DNA of 44,679 bases. It comes from Sphingobacteriaceae bacterium (lineage in GTDB: Bacteria > Bacteroidota > Bacteroidia > Sphingobacteriales > Sphingobacteriaceae). Below the pieces are notes generated by a model that saw nothing but the letters and a program-made list of their open reading frames with translations, was not told the DNA's origin and did no database searches. Each line of letters starts with the position of its first letter. Positions within the stretch are counted from its first letter, which is position 1. Shown one piece after another: positions 23,908-33,159 of the stretch. The translations under genes and the position numbers were made by a program. Where the stretch lies: positions 1 through 44,679 of the forward strand of contig CANGZD010000009.1 of assembly GCA_947458875.1 (NCBI GenBank), in the 5' to 3' direction.

Positions 23908-24561
23908 ATGGAAAAGCTGGACCACTTTTATGATCGAATCAGATCAAACAGACACCTGAATACATTTGTAATCTTCACACGATACCTCATTGGCTTTGCT
24001 TTTGTGCCTTCGGGATTGACCAAACTGATGAATCAGCGCTTTACCCAAATTTCAATAAAACATCCCATCGGTTTTTTCTTTGAGGGGATGTACCAAGCAG
24101 GATTTTTCTGGCAATTCATCGGGTTTATGCAAATTTTTGCAGCCTTTTTACTGATGACCCAATATTTCACCAGCCTGGGTGCAATACTATTTTTACCGCT
24201 CATTTCCAGCATCTGTATTGTTACGGTAACGATGCATTTCAAAGGGACTTGGTTGATCACCATCCTGATGGTCCTGGCCAATTTACTCTTGCTGGCCTGG
24301 GATTACCATAAACTGAAATACATTTTTTATCCGGATAATTTCAGCCTGAATGTGGCCAACAGTAACTATCCCAGCACCAATGTCATTTGGCGGATAGCAG
24401 GAATCATCTTGTTCGCTTTTAGTCTGGGTGGTGCAATATGGAATACCGAACTTGCCCAAAACGGTTACAATGTAATGTTTATCTGGATGATTGGTAATAC
24501 ACTGATCGTAATCTCAGCCTGGCTGATCAATGAATGGCAGTATCGGAAGAAGAAAGGTTAA
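23908..24561 (+). CDS. DoxX-like integral membrane protein
   Basis: This 217-residue protein has about six hydrophobic segments. The first region, NTFVIFTRYLIGFAFVPSGLTKLMNQRF, followed by GMYQAGFFWQFIGFMQIFAAFLLM, resembles the DoxX/DoxX-like family, in which a helix-Gly-Lys pattern precedes a second helix. Some DoxX relatives take part in redox or thiosulfate metabolism, but most small bacterial members have no known function, and none is assigned here. No metabolic partner is adjacent. It is convergent with gyrB across 57 nt that hold a bidirectional terminator. Confidence 0.65.
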   Translation: MEKLDHFYDRIRSNRHLNTFVIFTRYLIGFAFVPSGLTKLMNQRFTQISIKHPIGFFFEGMYQAGFFWQFIGFMQIFAAFLLMTQYFTSLGAILFLPLISSICIVTVTMHFKGTWLITILMVLANLLLLAWDYHKLKYIFYPDNFSLNVANSNYPSTNVIWRIAGIILFAFSLGGAIWNTELAQNGYNVMFIWMIGNTLIVISAWLINEWQYRKKKG

Positions 24562-24562
24562 T

Positions 24563-24603
24563 AAAAAAGCCCTCAGACATGTTATCGGGGGGCTTTTTTA
24601 ATT
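24563..24603. terminator. bidirectional terminator between the DoxX-like gene and gyrB
   Basis: A-tract, stem AAAAAAGCCCTC pairing with GGGGGGCTTTTTT (one wobble), and T-tract give a terminator for both convergent transcripts. Confidence 0.85.
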
Positions 24604-24618
24604 TAACTACATGATTGA

Positions 24619-26592
<1,974 letters not shown>

Positions 26593-26600
26593 TCAAGTAT

Positions 26601-26608
26601 CAAAAATA
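26601..26608 (-). promoter_or_regulatory. -7 box of gyrB
   Basis: TATTTTTG on the minus strand is a perfect TAnnTTTG box, 23 nt before the gyrB ATG. Confidence 0.55.
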
Positions 26609-26635
26609 AGCTTTTAAACTGTAGCTGAAGCAGAA

Positions 26636-26644
26636 TGTGGATAA
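26636..26644 (-). promoter_or_regulatory. perfect DnaA box in the gyrB/OmpH divergent gap
   Basis: TGTGGATAA (TTATCCACA on the minus strand) lies about 28 nt upstream of the gyrB -7 box, near its -33 region. Confidence 0.5.
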
Positions 26645-26712
26645 ATAAGCTGCTTTTAAAGTGGGCTTTTGTTAACAAGTGTAAATTGTTTAAAATACTA
26701 AGCTCGAAAGAT

Positions 26713-26720
26713 TATATTTG
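26713..26720 (+). promoter_or_regulatory. -7 box of the OmpH-like lipoprotein gene
   Basis: TATATTTG is a perfect TAnnTTTG box, 22 nt before the ATG; a TTG at 26686-26688 is slightly farther away than the usual -33 spacing. Confidence 0.55.
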
Positions 26721-26742
26721 TTAAATTTTTGAAAAAAATCTC

Positions 26743-27321
26743 ATGAAAAAAGGACTAAACTATTTAACCAAATTGGGCTTAGGTTTGGCATTTGTTGCCT
26801 TGGTAAGTGCCTGTAGCAAACAAGCTCCAACAGCTACAAATGCTGAAACAGCTTCCAACAGTATTGTTTATGTAAATTCTGACTCATTATTGAGCAATTA
26901 CGAATATTTTAAAAATATCCGCGGCAGATTTGAAGAGAAATCAAAGAAAGCCCAAGCTGATCTGAATGCAAAAGGAACTGCTTTTCAACGTGAAGTGGCG
27001 CAGTATCAGCAGCAGGCCGGCAGCATGAGTGCCGATCAGCGTGCCGCTACCGAAGAGCGTTTGGCCCGTAAACAACAGGAATTAGCTGCTTACAATCAAA
27101 ATGCCAGCAATGCTTTAGCAAATGAAGAAGCTTCTGAGAATGAAAAATTATATGAAAAGGTTTCTGAATTCCTGAAAAAATTCGCTAAAGAAAAAGGGTA
27201 TAAAATGGTGTTGACCTATTCTAAAGGGAATTCGGCTGTATTATTTGCCGATGAAAGCCTGGATGTAACCAAAGAAGTTGTTGCAGGCTTGAACGATGCC
27301 TATAAAAAAGGAGATAAATAA
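26743..27321 (+). CDS. OmpH/Skp-like periplasmic chaperone, probable lipoprotein
   Basis: The 192-residue product has an N-terminal hydrophobic segment ending in the lipobox LVSAC (Cys24), so it is probably lipidated. After a Ser/Thr/Ala-rich spacer the mature part begins IVYVNSDSLLSNYEYFKNI, then a long charged coiled coil (about 60-150, rich in Lys, Gln, Ala, Glu), and ends KGYKMVLTYSKGNSAVLFADESLDVT, the conserved OmpH/Skp C-terminal strand region. Skp chaperones escort unfolded outer-membrane proteins across the periplasm. Lipid anchoring differs from E. coli Skp, which is soluble. It is monocistronic, with its own -7 box and tandem hairpins downstream. Confidence 0.88.
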   Translation: MKKGLNYLTKLGLGLAFVALVSACSKQAPTATNAETASNSIVYVNSDSLLSNYEYFKNIRGRFEEKSKKAQADLNAKGTAFQREVAQYQQQAGSMSADQRAATEERLARKQQELAAYNQNASNALANEEASENEKLYEKVSEFLKKFAKEKGYKMVLTYSKGNSAVLFADESLDVTKEVVAGLNDAYKKGDK

Positions 27322-27326
27322 TATTT

Positions 27327-27372
27327 CGCCTTTCGGCGGAAGCTCAAAGCCCCGAAAAATCGGGGCTTTTTT
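27327..27372 (+). terminator. tandem hairpin terminator after the OmpH-like gene
   Basis: A small hairpin CGCC-TTTC-GGCG (27327-27338) precedes a strong 10-bp stem AAAGCCCCGA / TCGGGGCTTT (27346-27355, 27360-27369) with a T-tract. The last T of the tract is the first base of the guaD -7 box. Confidence 0.88.
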
Positions 27373-27379
27373 AATTTTG
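27372..27379 (+). promoter_or_regulatory. -7 box of guaD, fused to the upstream terminator
   Basis: TAATTTTG is a perfect TAnnTTTG that begins in the T-tract of the preceding terminator and ends 5 nt before the ATG, so a leaderless transcript is predicted. Confidence 0.6.
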
Positions 27380-27384
27380 TAGCA

Positions 27385-27867
27385 ATGTTAAACGAAAAAG
27401 ATCACCGAAAATTTATGCGGATGGCCATCCAACTTTCAGAGAGAAATGTGGATCAAGCAAAAGGCGGCCCTTTCGGAGCTGTTGTTGCGAAGGATGGAAA
27501 ATTAATAGCGAAAAGTGCCAATAAAGTTACTTCTAGTAATGATCCCACGGCACACGCAGAGGTTTCGGCTATCAGAGCAGCCTGCAAAAAATTGAAGACG
27601 TTTGACCTGTCGGGATGTGTAATTTATACGAGTTGTGAGCCTTGCCCCATGTGCTTGGGTGCTATTTATTGGTCGCGGATTCAAACGATTTATTATGCCA
27701 ATACCAAAACTGATGCGGCTACCATCGGTTTCGATGATCAGTTTATATATGAGGAGCTTGACCAGCCTATGCATCAGCGGCAACTACCCATTATCCAAAT
27801 GATGCGTGAAGAGGCTTTGACTGCGTTCAAAAAATGGGAAAAATCTCCACTAAAAGTAGCATATTAA
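27385..27867 (+). CDS. guaD: guanine deaminase (cytidine-deaminase fold)
   Basis: The 160-residue zinc enzyme matches the small B. subtilis GuaD type in its GGPFGAVV (27-34), the zinc and catalytic motif TAHAEVSAIRAA (His57, Glu59) and SCEPCPMCLGAIYW (Cys87 and Cys90 as zinc ligands). It also shares the GFDDQFIYEELD segment and a C-terminal Tyr, which in B. subtilis GuaD is part of a swapped tail that closes the active site. It should convert guanine to xanthine in purine salvage. A tRNA adenosine deaminase (TadA) is the main alternative, but the long FDDQFIY tail and final Tyr favour GuaD. The stop overlaps the convergent S4 gene. Confidence 0.85.
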   Translation: MLNEKDHRKFMRMAIQLSERNVDQAKGGPFGAVVAKDGKLIAKSANKVTSSNDPTAHAEVSAIRAACKKLKTFDLSGCVIYTSCEPCPMCLGAIYWSRIQTIYYANTKTDAATIGFDDQFIYEELDQPMHQRQLPIIQMMREEALTAFKKWEKSPLKVAY

Positions 27868-28265
27868 TCTTCCTCGTCAAACCAGCTTTCCTGTAAATCG
27901 TCAATTTCACGTCGGTCTTTTTTTGTCGGCCGACCTGCACCACGATCACGGGTGAGTACCGGGGCTAAAAATGCTGATTTAAATGCTTGAGTTTCTTCTG
28001 GAGGTGTCAAATCTTCATAAAATCTGACGGCGGTTTTGGCGTCTACCCTCCTTTCAAGCAGATCAACCACTTTGATCACTTTCCTTAGGCCGCCCTTCTG
28101 AACCGAATAAACTTCACCAATCTTCACCACATAAGCAGGCTTTATCGCTTGCCCTGAAAGTTTTACCCTTCCGGCTTTACAGGCTTCGGTGGCCAAACTT
28201 CGTGTTTTAAAAGCACGAATGGCCCAAAGGTATTTGTCGATTCGGAGTTTTTCTTTTTCGGCCAT
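27864..28265 (-). CDS. S4-domain RNA-binding protein (Hsp15-like)
   Basis: I chose the ATG at 28265 (MAEKEKLRIDKYLW) over an upstream TTG at 28283. The 133-residue basic protein has an S4 RNA-binding domain at about 6-65 (RIDKYLWAIRAFKTRSLATEACKAGRVKLSG), followed by KPAYVVKIGEVYSVQKG, and a charged tail with GAGRPTKKDRREIDD, the C-terminal signature of Hsp15/HslR-type proteins. E. coli Hsp15 binds stalled 50S subunits carrying nascent-chain tRNA and helps recycle them. The stop shares the TTAA bases 27864-27867 with the convergent guaD stop. A GATTTTTG word upstream may be part of its promoter. Confidence 0.88.
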   Translation of the reverse strand: MAEKEKLRIDKYLWAIRAFKTRSLATEACKAGRVKLSGQAIKPAYVVKIGEVYSVQKGGLRKVIKVVDLLERRVDAKTAVRFYEDLTPPEETQAFKSAFLAPVLTRDRGAGRPTKKDRREIDDLQESWFDEED

Positions 28266-28324
28266 GACTTTAAGATGAAGCAAAAATCCTTAAAAAACCT
28301 TTAATTTGCTAAAAATATTATAAT

Positions 28325-29143
28325 ATGATTGCCGAATTAAAGAAGAAGATCGAAGAAGCATGGGCAGATCGCCAGCTATTGAATTATCCTGAATACCAAG
28401 ATGCAATTGATACCGTTATTCATCAATTAGACCTGGGTGAATTGCGTGTTGCTGAGCCAATTGGAGTGAGCTGGCATGTAAACGACTGGATCAAAAAAGC
28501 GGTGATTCTTTATTTCCCTATCCGCCAGATGGAGGAAATTAAAGTGGGGCCTTTCGTATTTCATGATAAAATGAAATTGAAAACCAATTTCAAGGAGCAG
28601 GGTGTGCGTGTGGTGCCTCACGGCTTGGCCCGTTATGGTGCTTACTTGGCTAAAGGGGTGATCATGATGCCTTCTTACGTAAACATTGGCGCCTATGTGG
28701 ATGAAGGCACCATGGTAGATACCTGGGCTACTGTTGGCTCTTGCGCCCAAATTGGCAAAAATGTACACTTGAGCGGCGGCGTGGGCATTGGTGGTGTATT
28801 AGAGCCTGTTCAAGCTGCACCGGTAATTATTGAAGATAACTGCTTCATTGGCTCCCGTGCCATTGTGGTGGAAGGCGTTCATGTAGAACAAGAGGCAGTT
28901 TTAGGAGCGAATGTGGTACTGACTGCATCCACCAAAATTATTGATGTAAGTGGCAATGAGCCAATTGAATACAAGGGCCGTGTTCCTGCCCGTTCGGTAG
29001 TCATTCCAGGCTCTTACACTAAAAAATTCACGGCAGGTGAATTTCAGGTACCTTGCGCCCTGATCATTGGTCAGCGTAAAGAATCAACCGATAAGAAAAC
29101 TTCTCTCAATGATGCATTGAGAGACCACAACGTAGCGGTTTAA
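28325..29143 (+). CDS. dapD: tetrahydrodipicolinate N-succinyltransferase
   Basis: The 272-residue enzyme transfers succinyl from succinyl-CoA to tetrahydrodipicolinate in the lysine/diaminopimelate pathway. An N-terminal helical part (about 1-100) is followed by left-handed beta-helix hexapeptide repeats (about 115-215; IGAYVDEGTMVDTWATVGSC, IGKNVHLSGGVGIGGVLEP, IIEDNCFIGSRAIVVEG). The WATVGSCAQIG and GVGIGGVLEP segments match DapD rather than other acyltransferases of this fold. The product feeds meso-diaminopimelate for peptidoglycan. It is divergent from the S4-protein gene across 59 nt and precedes the glycosyltransferase by 25 nt without a clear terminator. Confidence 0.96.
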   Translation: MIAELKKKIEEAWADRQLLNYPEYQDAIDTVIHQLDLGELRVAEPIGVSWHVNDWIKKAVILYFPIRQMEEIKVGPFVFHDKMKLKTNFKEQGVRVVPHGLARYGAYLAKGVIMMPSYVNIGAYVDEGTMVDTWATVGSCAQIGKNVHLSGGVGIGGVLEPVQAAPVIIEDNCFIGSRAIVVEGVHVEQEAVLGANVVLTASTKIIDVSGNEPIEYKGRVPARSVVIPGSYTKKFTAGEFQVPCALIIGQRKESTDKKTSLNDALRDHNVAV

Positions 29144-29168
29144 TAAAAAAGGTATCCAGTATTTTTTA

Positions 29169-29987
29169 ATGAAAGCCAGCCTGATTATTTCAATCTATAA
29201 GAACATCACCGATCTGAAAGTGGTATTGGACGCTTTAACTTACCAAACTGAGCGTGATTTTGAAATTATCATTTCGGAAGATGGTCAGGATAGCGCTGTT
29301 GCAAACTTCATCCAGACTTACAAGAGTTCGTTCAAAATAGTTCACCTATCTCAACCAGATTTGGGCTGGCGTAAAAATCAGGCGTTAAACAAGGCTATAT
29401 TGGCTACAAACAGCGACTATTTGATTTTCATTGATGGAGATTGTGTTTTACATCATCGTTTTATTGAAAATCACCTGCGTTTGGCAGCCCCAAAAGGTAT
29501 TGTAGCCGGTAAAAGAATTAAACTTGGGCCTAAATTCAGTCAGAAACTACGCCAAACACCATTACCTAATTTTGAGCGAAATATTTTTAAAAATCTTGTT
29601 GGATTTTATAGAGATAAGGCCCAATTTATAGAAGAGGGGCTTTATATTGACAGCTCAAGCGCCTGGAATTTTATTCCTAAAAATCGAAAAATGAGATGGA
29701 TAAAGGGCTGTAATTTTTCTTGTTTTAAAGAAGCAATTATAGCTATAAATGGTTTTGATGAAGATTATCAAAAACCTGCGGTAGGTGAAGATGCAGATTT
29801 GGTTTGGCGTTTCAAAGGATTGGGTTATCGGTTAATTTCTGCCAGAAATTATGCAGTACAATATCATTTATACCACAAAGAAAACTGGACTTCTCAAGAA
29901 GAAAATTTAAAGATGATGATGCAAAAACAAGCTCAAAAAACATATTATTGTTTGAATGGGCTCTACAAGAAAAATTTATCCGAATAA
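29169..29987 (+). CDS. family 2 glycosyltransferase
   Basis: The 272-residue GT-A protein begins MKASLIISIYKNITDLKVVLDAL, with ISEDGQD (about 34-40) and the metal-binding DGDC in DYLIFIDGDCVLHHRF (about 77-92). The later segment IKGCNFSCFKEAIIAINGFDEDY followed by GEDADLVWRFKGLGYR is the galactosyltransferase-type C-terminal motif (Glyco_transf_7C), with acceptor-site acidic residues. No membrane helix is evident, so it is probably cytosolic or membrane-associated. Donor and acceptor sugars are unknown. It is followed by a sugar dehydrogenase with a 1-nt overlap, which suggests polysaccharide or glycoconjugate assembly. Codon use is more AT-rich than in dapD. Confidence 0.9.
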   Translation: MKASLIISIYKNITDLKVVLDALTYQTERDFEIIISEDGQDSAVANFIQTYKSSFKIVHLSQPDLGWRKNQALNKAILATNSDYLIFIDGDCVLHHRFIENHLRLAAPKGIVAGKRIKLGPKFSQKLRQTPLPNFERNIFKNLVGFYRDKAQFIEEGLYIDSSSAWNFIPKNRKMRWIKGCNFSCFKEAIIAINGFDEDYQKPAVGEDADLVWRFKGLGYRLISARNYAVQYHLYHKENWTSQEENLKMMMQKQAQKTYYCLNGLYKKNLSE

Positions 29988-31258
29988 TGGATTTGAAAAA
30001 TAAAAAAATCGCCGTTATCGGCTTAGGGTATGTAGGACTTCCGCTTGCTGTCGAGTTCGGCAAAAAGTACCCAGTTTTAGGCTTCGACATTAACCAGAAA
30101 AGGGTTCAAGAATTGATCTCCGGCTACGACTGTACACTTGAGATTGATGAAGTACAATTAAAACAAAGTCTTGGCCTGCAGTTCACTGCCGATGCTGAAT
30201 TGCTTAAAACGTGTCAGGTTTTTATCATCACCGTCCCTACCCCAATTGATAAACACAATAATCCAGACATCAGTTTATTGTTAAAAGCCAGCCAAACCGT
30301 TGCAAGGGCTCTAAAAAAGGGCGATGTCGTTATTTATGAATCAACCGTTTATCCGGGTTGCACAGAAGAGGATTGTGTACCCATTCTGGAAAAACATAGT
30401 GGATTGAAATTTAATCAAGATTTCTTCTGCGGCTATTCTCCAGAGAGGATTAATCCGGGTGATAAGGAACATACCATTTCAAAAATATTAAAAGTTACCT
30501 CTGGGTCTACACCCGAATCGGCCCAGGCAATCAATGATCTTTATGCCAGCATTATTAGTGCAGGAACACACCTTGCTTCGAGCATAAAAGTGGCTGAGGC
30601 TGCCAAAGTAATTGAAAATGCCCAAAGAGACATCAATATTGCTTTTGTAAACGAATTGGCCCTCATATTTAATCGTTTAGGCATAGATACCCATGAGGTT
30701 TTGCAAGCCGCAGGAACCAAATGGAATTTCTTGAAATTCAAACCCGGGCTTGTGGGAGGGCATTGTATTGGTGTTGACCCTTATTATCTCGCCCAAAAAG
30801 CACAAACTATGGGCTACTATCCTGAAATACTGTTGGCTGGAAGGCGCTTAAATGACGGAATGAGTAGCTTTATTTCCAAGGAAATATTAAAAGGCATTAT
30901 TGAAAGAGATGCAAAAATAAAAGGCGCTAAAGTACTAATTCTGGGTATCACATTTAAGGAAAATTGCCCTGATATTCGAAATTCGAAAGTGATTGATATC
31001 TATCATCAGCTGCGTGACTTCGGTTTAGATGTGACTATTATCGACCCTTGGGCAAACCAGGAGGAAGTAGCACATGAATACCAGATCAAGCTTAAAACTG
31101 AGGAGGAAGTTACAGGACAAACTTATGATGCCATTTTGCATGCGGTTTCACATCACGAATTTTCGGACTTCAATTTTAAGTCCTTTAGCAAACAGAATAC
31201 CTTTATATACGATGCAAAAGGCACTTTGCCATTAAGTGTTGTTTCCAAAAGATTGTAA
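29987..31258 (+). CDS. UDP-N-acetylglucosamine/galactosamine dehydrogenase (TviB/WbpA-type nucleotide sugar dehydrogenase)
   Basis: The start at 29987 overlaps the glycosyltransferase stop (TAATG) and opens directly with the Rossmann motif KIAVIGLGYVGLPLAVEFG; the longer open frame from 29804 is a shadow of the glycosyltransferase. The 423-residue enzyme has catalytic Cys260 in GGHCIGVDPYYLAQKA and the C-terminal LGITFKENCPDIRNSK segment. The sequence resembles the TviB/WbpA/CapL branch, which oxidises UDP-N-acetylhexosamines to uronic acids. With the epimerase immediately downstream, the likely product is UDP-N-acetylgalactosaminuronic acid or a close relative for a surface glycan. Exact substrate needs testing. 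Confidence 0.9.
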   Translation: MDLKNKKIAVIGLGYVGLPLAVEFGKKYPVLGFDINQKRVQELISGYDCTLEIDEVQLKQSLGLQFTADAELLKTCQVFIITVPTPIDKHNNPDISLLLKASQTVARALKKGDVVIYESTVYPGCTEEDCVPILEKHSGLKFNQDFFCGYSPERINPGDKEHTISKILKVTSGSTPESAQAINDLYASIISAGTHLASSIKVAEAAKVIENAQRDINIAFVNELALIFNRLGIDTHEVLQAAGTKWNFLKFKPGLVGGHCIGVDPYYLAQKAQTMGYYPEILLAGRRLNDGMSSFISKEILKGIIERDAKIKGAKVLILGITFKENCPDIRNSKVIDIYHQLRDFGLDVTIIDPWANQEEVAHEYQIKLKTEEEVTGQTYDAILHAVSHHEFSDFNFKSFSKQNTFIYDAKGTLPLSVVSKRL

Positions 31259-31262
31259 CAAC

Positions 31263-32258
31263 ATGAAATCCGGATTATACACTCAGACTTATCATCCCAA
31301 AAATATCAACGATTATTCTTTCTTAATCACAGGGGGAGCTGGTTTTATTGGTTCTAATCTGGTTGAATACCTAATCAGCCACGGAGCTAAAAAAGTGACC
31401 GTTTTAGACAATTTGGCAACCGGCAGCATGGACAATCTCGAAGCCTATTGCAAGCTGCCTAATTTTCAATTCATAGAAGGTGATATAAGAGATTTTAACA
31501 CTTGCCAAGAGGCGATGAGCGGGATCGATTATGTTAGTCACCAGGCTGCTTTAGGATCAGTACCTCGATCTATTAAAGATCCCATTACTACTAATCAGGT
31601 CAATATCGATGGGTTTTTAAATGTGCTGCAGGCTGCTCGATTAGCTAAGGTAAAGCGTATGGTTTACGCTTCTTCATCCTCAGTTTATGGTGATAGTAAA
31701 ACATTGCCTAAGGTTGAAGATCAGGTAGGAAAGCCTCTATCACCCTATGCAGTAACAAAATTTACAGATGAGCTTTACGCCAATACTTTCAGCCTGGCTT
31801 ATCAATTTAACACGGTCGGATTACGTTATTTCAATGTATTTGGTCCCCGACAGGATCCAAATGGTCCTTATGCAGCTGTCATCCCTTTATTTTTTAAAGC
31901 CGCCATTTTGGGCGAAAAACCACAAATTTTTGGCGATGGTGAGCAAACAAGAGATTTTACTTTTGTAGCCAACGTTGTTGAGGCGAATATCAAAGCCTTA
32001 TTAAGAGATGGACTAGAGCAACATGAAGTATGTAACATTGCTTTCGGAGATCGAATTAGTTTAAATCAACTTTGGAGTGCCATTTGCGAAATTAGTGGAG
32101 GGAATATAAAACCAGATTATTTGCCTTTTCGAGACGGAGATATTAGAGATAGTTTAGCTGATATTACTAAGGCTAGGCGTATTTTCGATTATAATCCTAA
32201 TTATGACCTAAAGAAAGGATTAGCTAAAGCATTTGAATATTATCGCTCAGCCACATAA
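31263..32258 (+). CDS. UDP-N-acetylglucosamine 4-epimerase-type SDR (TviC/WbpP-like)
   Basis: I chose the ATG at 31263, 4 nt after the previous stop, over an upstream TTG. The 331-residue extended SDR has ITGGAGFIG (22-30), SSSSVYG (137-143) and the catalytic YAVTK (Tyr162, Lys166). The sequence KPLSPYAVTKFTDELYA and RYFNVFGPRQDPNGPYAAVIPLF match WbpP/TviC, which interconvert UDP-GlcNAc and UDP-GalNAc or their acids. It pairs with the TviB-type dehydrogenase immediately upstream, as in Vi antigen synthesis. Its 3' end overlaps the convergent DUF616 gene by 12 nt. Confidence 0.9.
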   Translation: MKSGLYTQTYHPKNINDYSFLITGGAGFIGSNLVEYLISHGAKKVTVLDNLATGSMDNLEAYCKLPNFQFIEGDIRDFNTCQEAMSGIDYVSHQAALGSVPRSIKDPITTNQVNIDGFLNVLQAARLAKVKRMVYASSSSVYGDSKTLPKVEDQVGKPLSPYAVTKFTDELYANTFSLAYQFNTVGLRYFNVFGPRQDPNGPYAAVIPLFFKAAILGEKPQIFGDGEQTRDFTFVANVVEANIKALLRDGLEQHEVCNIAFGDRISLNQLWSAICEISGGNIKPDYLPFRDGDIRDSLADITKARRIFDYNPNYDLKKGLAKAFEYYRSAT

Positions 32259-33005
32259 CTTGGTAATAGTTGATAAAGTACGCCTAAATCTATATTTAAG
32301 CAAACTCAATTTAAGGCTCCTGTCGTTTTTGCTAATCATTAAAAACCATGGATTCCCACGTCTTATATCTCCAGGCAAAAAGCCGAATTTGAACTCCTGC
32401 TCCCAAGCAACAAAATTGAAGCTGAGTTGATCCCTCTTACTGTAATTCTTTACAAAGTACCACCAGCGTTCCATGAGATGGATCACTTCAGGCTCCAGAT
32501 GTTTCCTTATAAGCACCCCTCCTTTTACAAGCCCATTATGCTTAGGATAGCCCTTTGAATGGCAATAATCTATCAACCTGCTCATGGCACCCAAATCATC
32601 TTTGAGGATTTTCTTCTCTTGATAAAGTTTTATAATTGCCTCATGCTCATCATAAATACAGTCTCTTGGATCCGTTTTTGTATGCAAATGATTAAAAACT
32701 AACATGTGTTCAGATTTCAACCGTTTTTTCATCATGGGTAGAGGAGAATCTAAAATCACAAAATTTCCATCTATGTAGATACTCTGATCATAATCTTTAA
32801 GAAACAGGTGCGGGTGTAGTTTATAATATCTGTTATTCCGAATAGGATCTGAATCGAACATGGGTTTGCACTCCACCACCTTCCATCCTTTTGCCTGATG
32901 AGGCCTGTCGGAAAAACAAATATAATCTATGCCCTCTAATTCAGGCTGTGGGTACAATTTAACCTGATCGCCGAAAATAGCGGTGTATACAACAGTTTTA
33001 GACAT
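32247..33005 (-). CDS. DUF616 / TOD1-MUCI70-type glycosyltransferase-like protein
   Basis: The 252-residue protein opens KTVVYTAIFGDQVKLYPQPE and has DYICFSDRPHQAKGWKVVEC, then RNNRYYKLHPHLFLKDYDQSIYIDGN, the central region of the DUF616 (TOD1/MUCI70) family. YIDGN occupies the place of a DxD-like metal motif. Family members are predicted glycosyltransferases; the sugar reaction is not known. It is transcribed against the epimerase and methyltransferase genes but its content fits the same surface-sugar locus. A perfect -7 box lies 20 nt before its start. Alternative: a lipid or polysaccharide modification enzyme of the same fold. Confidence 0.75.
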   Translation of the reverse strand: MSKTVVYTAIFGDQVKLYPQPELEGIDYICFSDRPHQAKGWKVVECKPMFDSDPIRNNRYYKLHPHLFLKDYDQSIYIDGNFVILDSPLPMMKKRLKSEHMLVFNHLHTKTDPRDCIYDEHEAIIKLYQEKKILKDDLGAMSRLIDYCHSKGYPKHNGLVKGGVLIRKHLEPEVIHLMERWWYFVKNYSKRDQLSFNFVAWEQEFKFGFLPGDIRRGNPWFLMISKNDRSLKLSLLKYRFRRTLSTITKLCG

Positions 33006-33024
33006 TTTACCAAACTACATCACC

Positions 33025-33032
33025 CAAATATA
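33025..33032 (-). promoter_or_regulatory. -7 box of the DUF616 gene
   Basis: TATATTTG on the minus strand is a perfect TAnnTTTG, 19 nt before the ATG at 33005. The rest of the 154-nt divergent gap is AT-rich and shows no other clear signal. Confidence 0.5.
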
Positions 33033-33159
33033 AAACTATAAATAGTAATCTAAAGTTATGAAGAAGCAAGTTATAATTTCAAACGATCTCATTTCTATTT
33101 ATGCTACAATAAGAGTAAATTGACTACAATTAAAATTACACATACATAGTCACAGAAAT

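Noticed and set aside
29804-29986. 61-residue N-terminal extension of the nucleotide sugar dehydrogenase
   Set aside because: It is an out-of-frame reading of the glycosyltransferase 3' end; the Rossmann motif begins right after the ATG at 29987.
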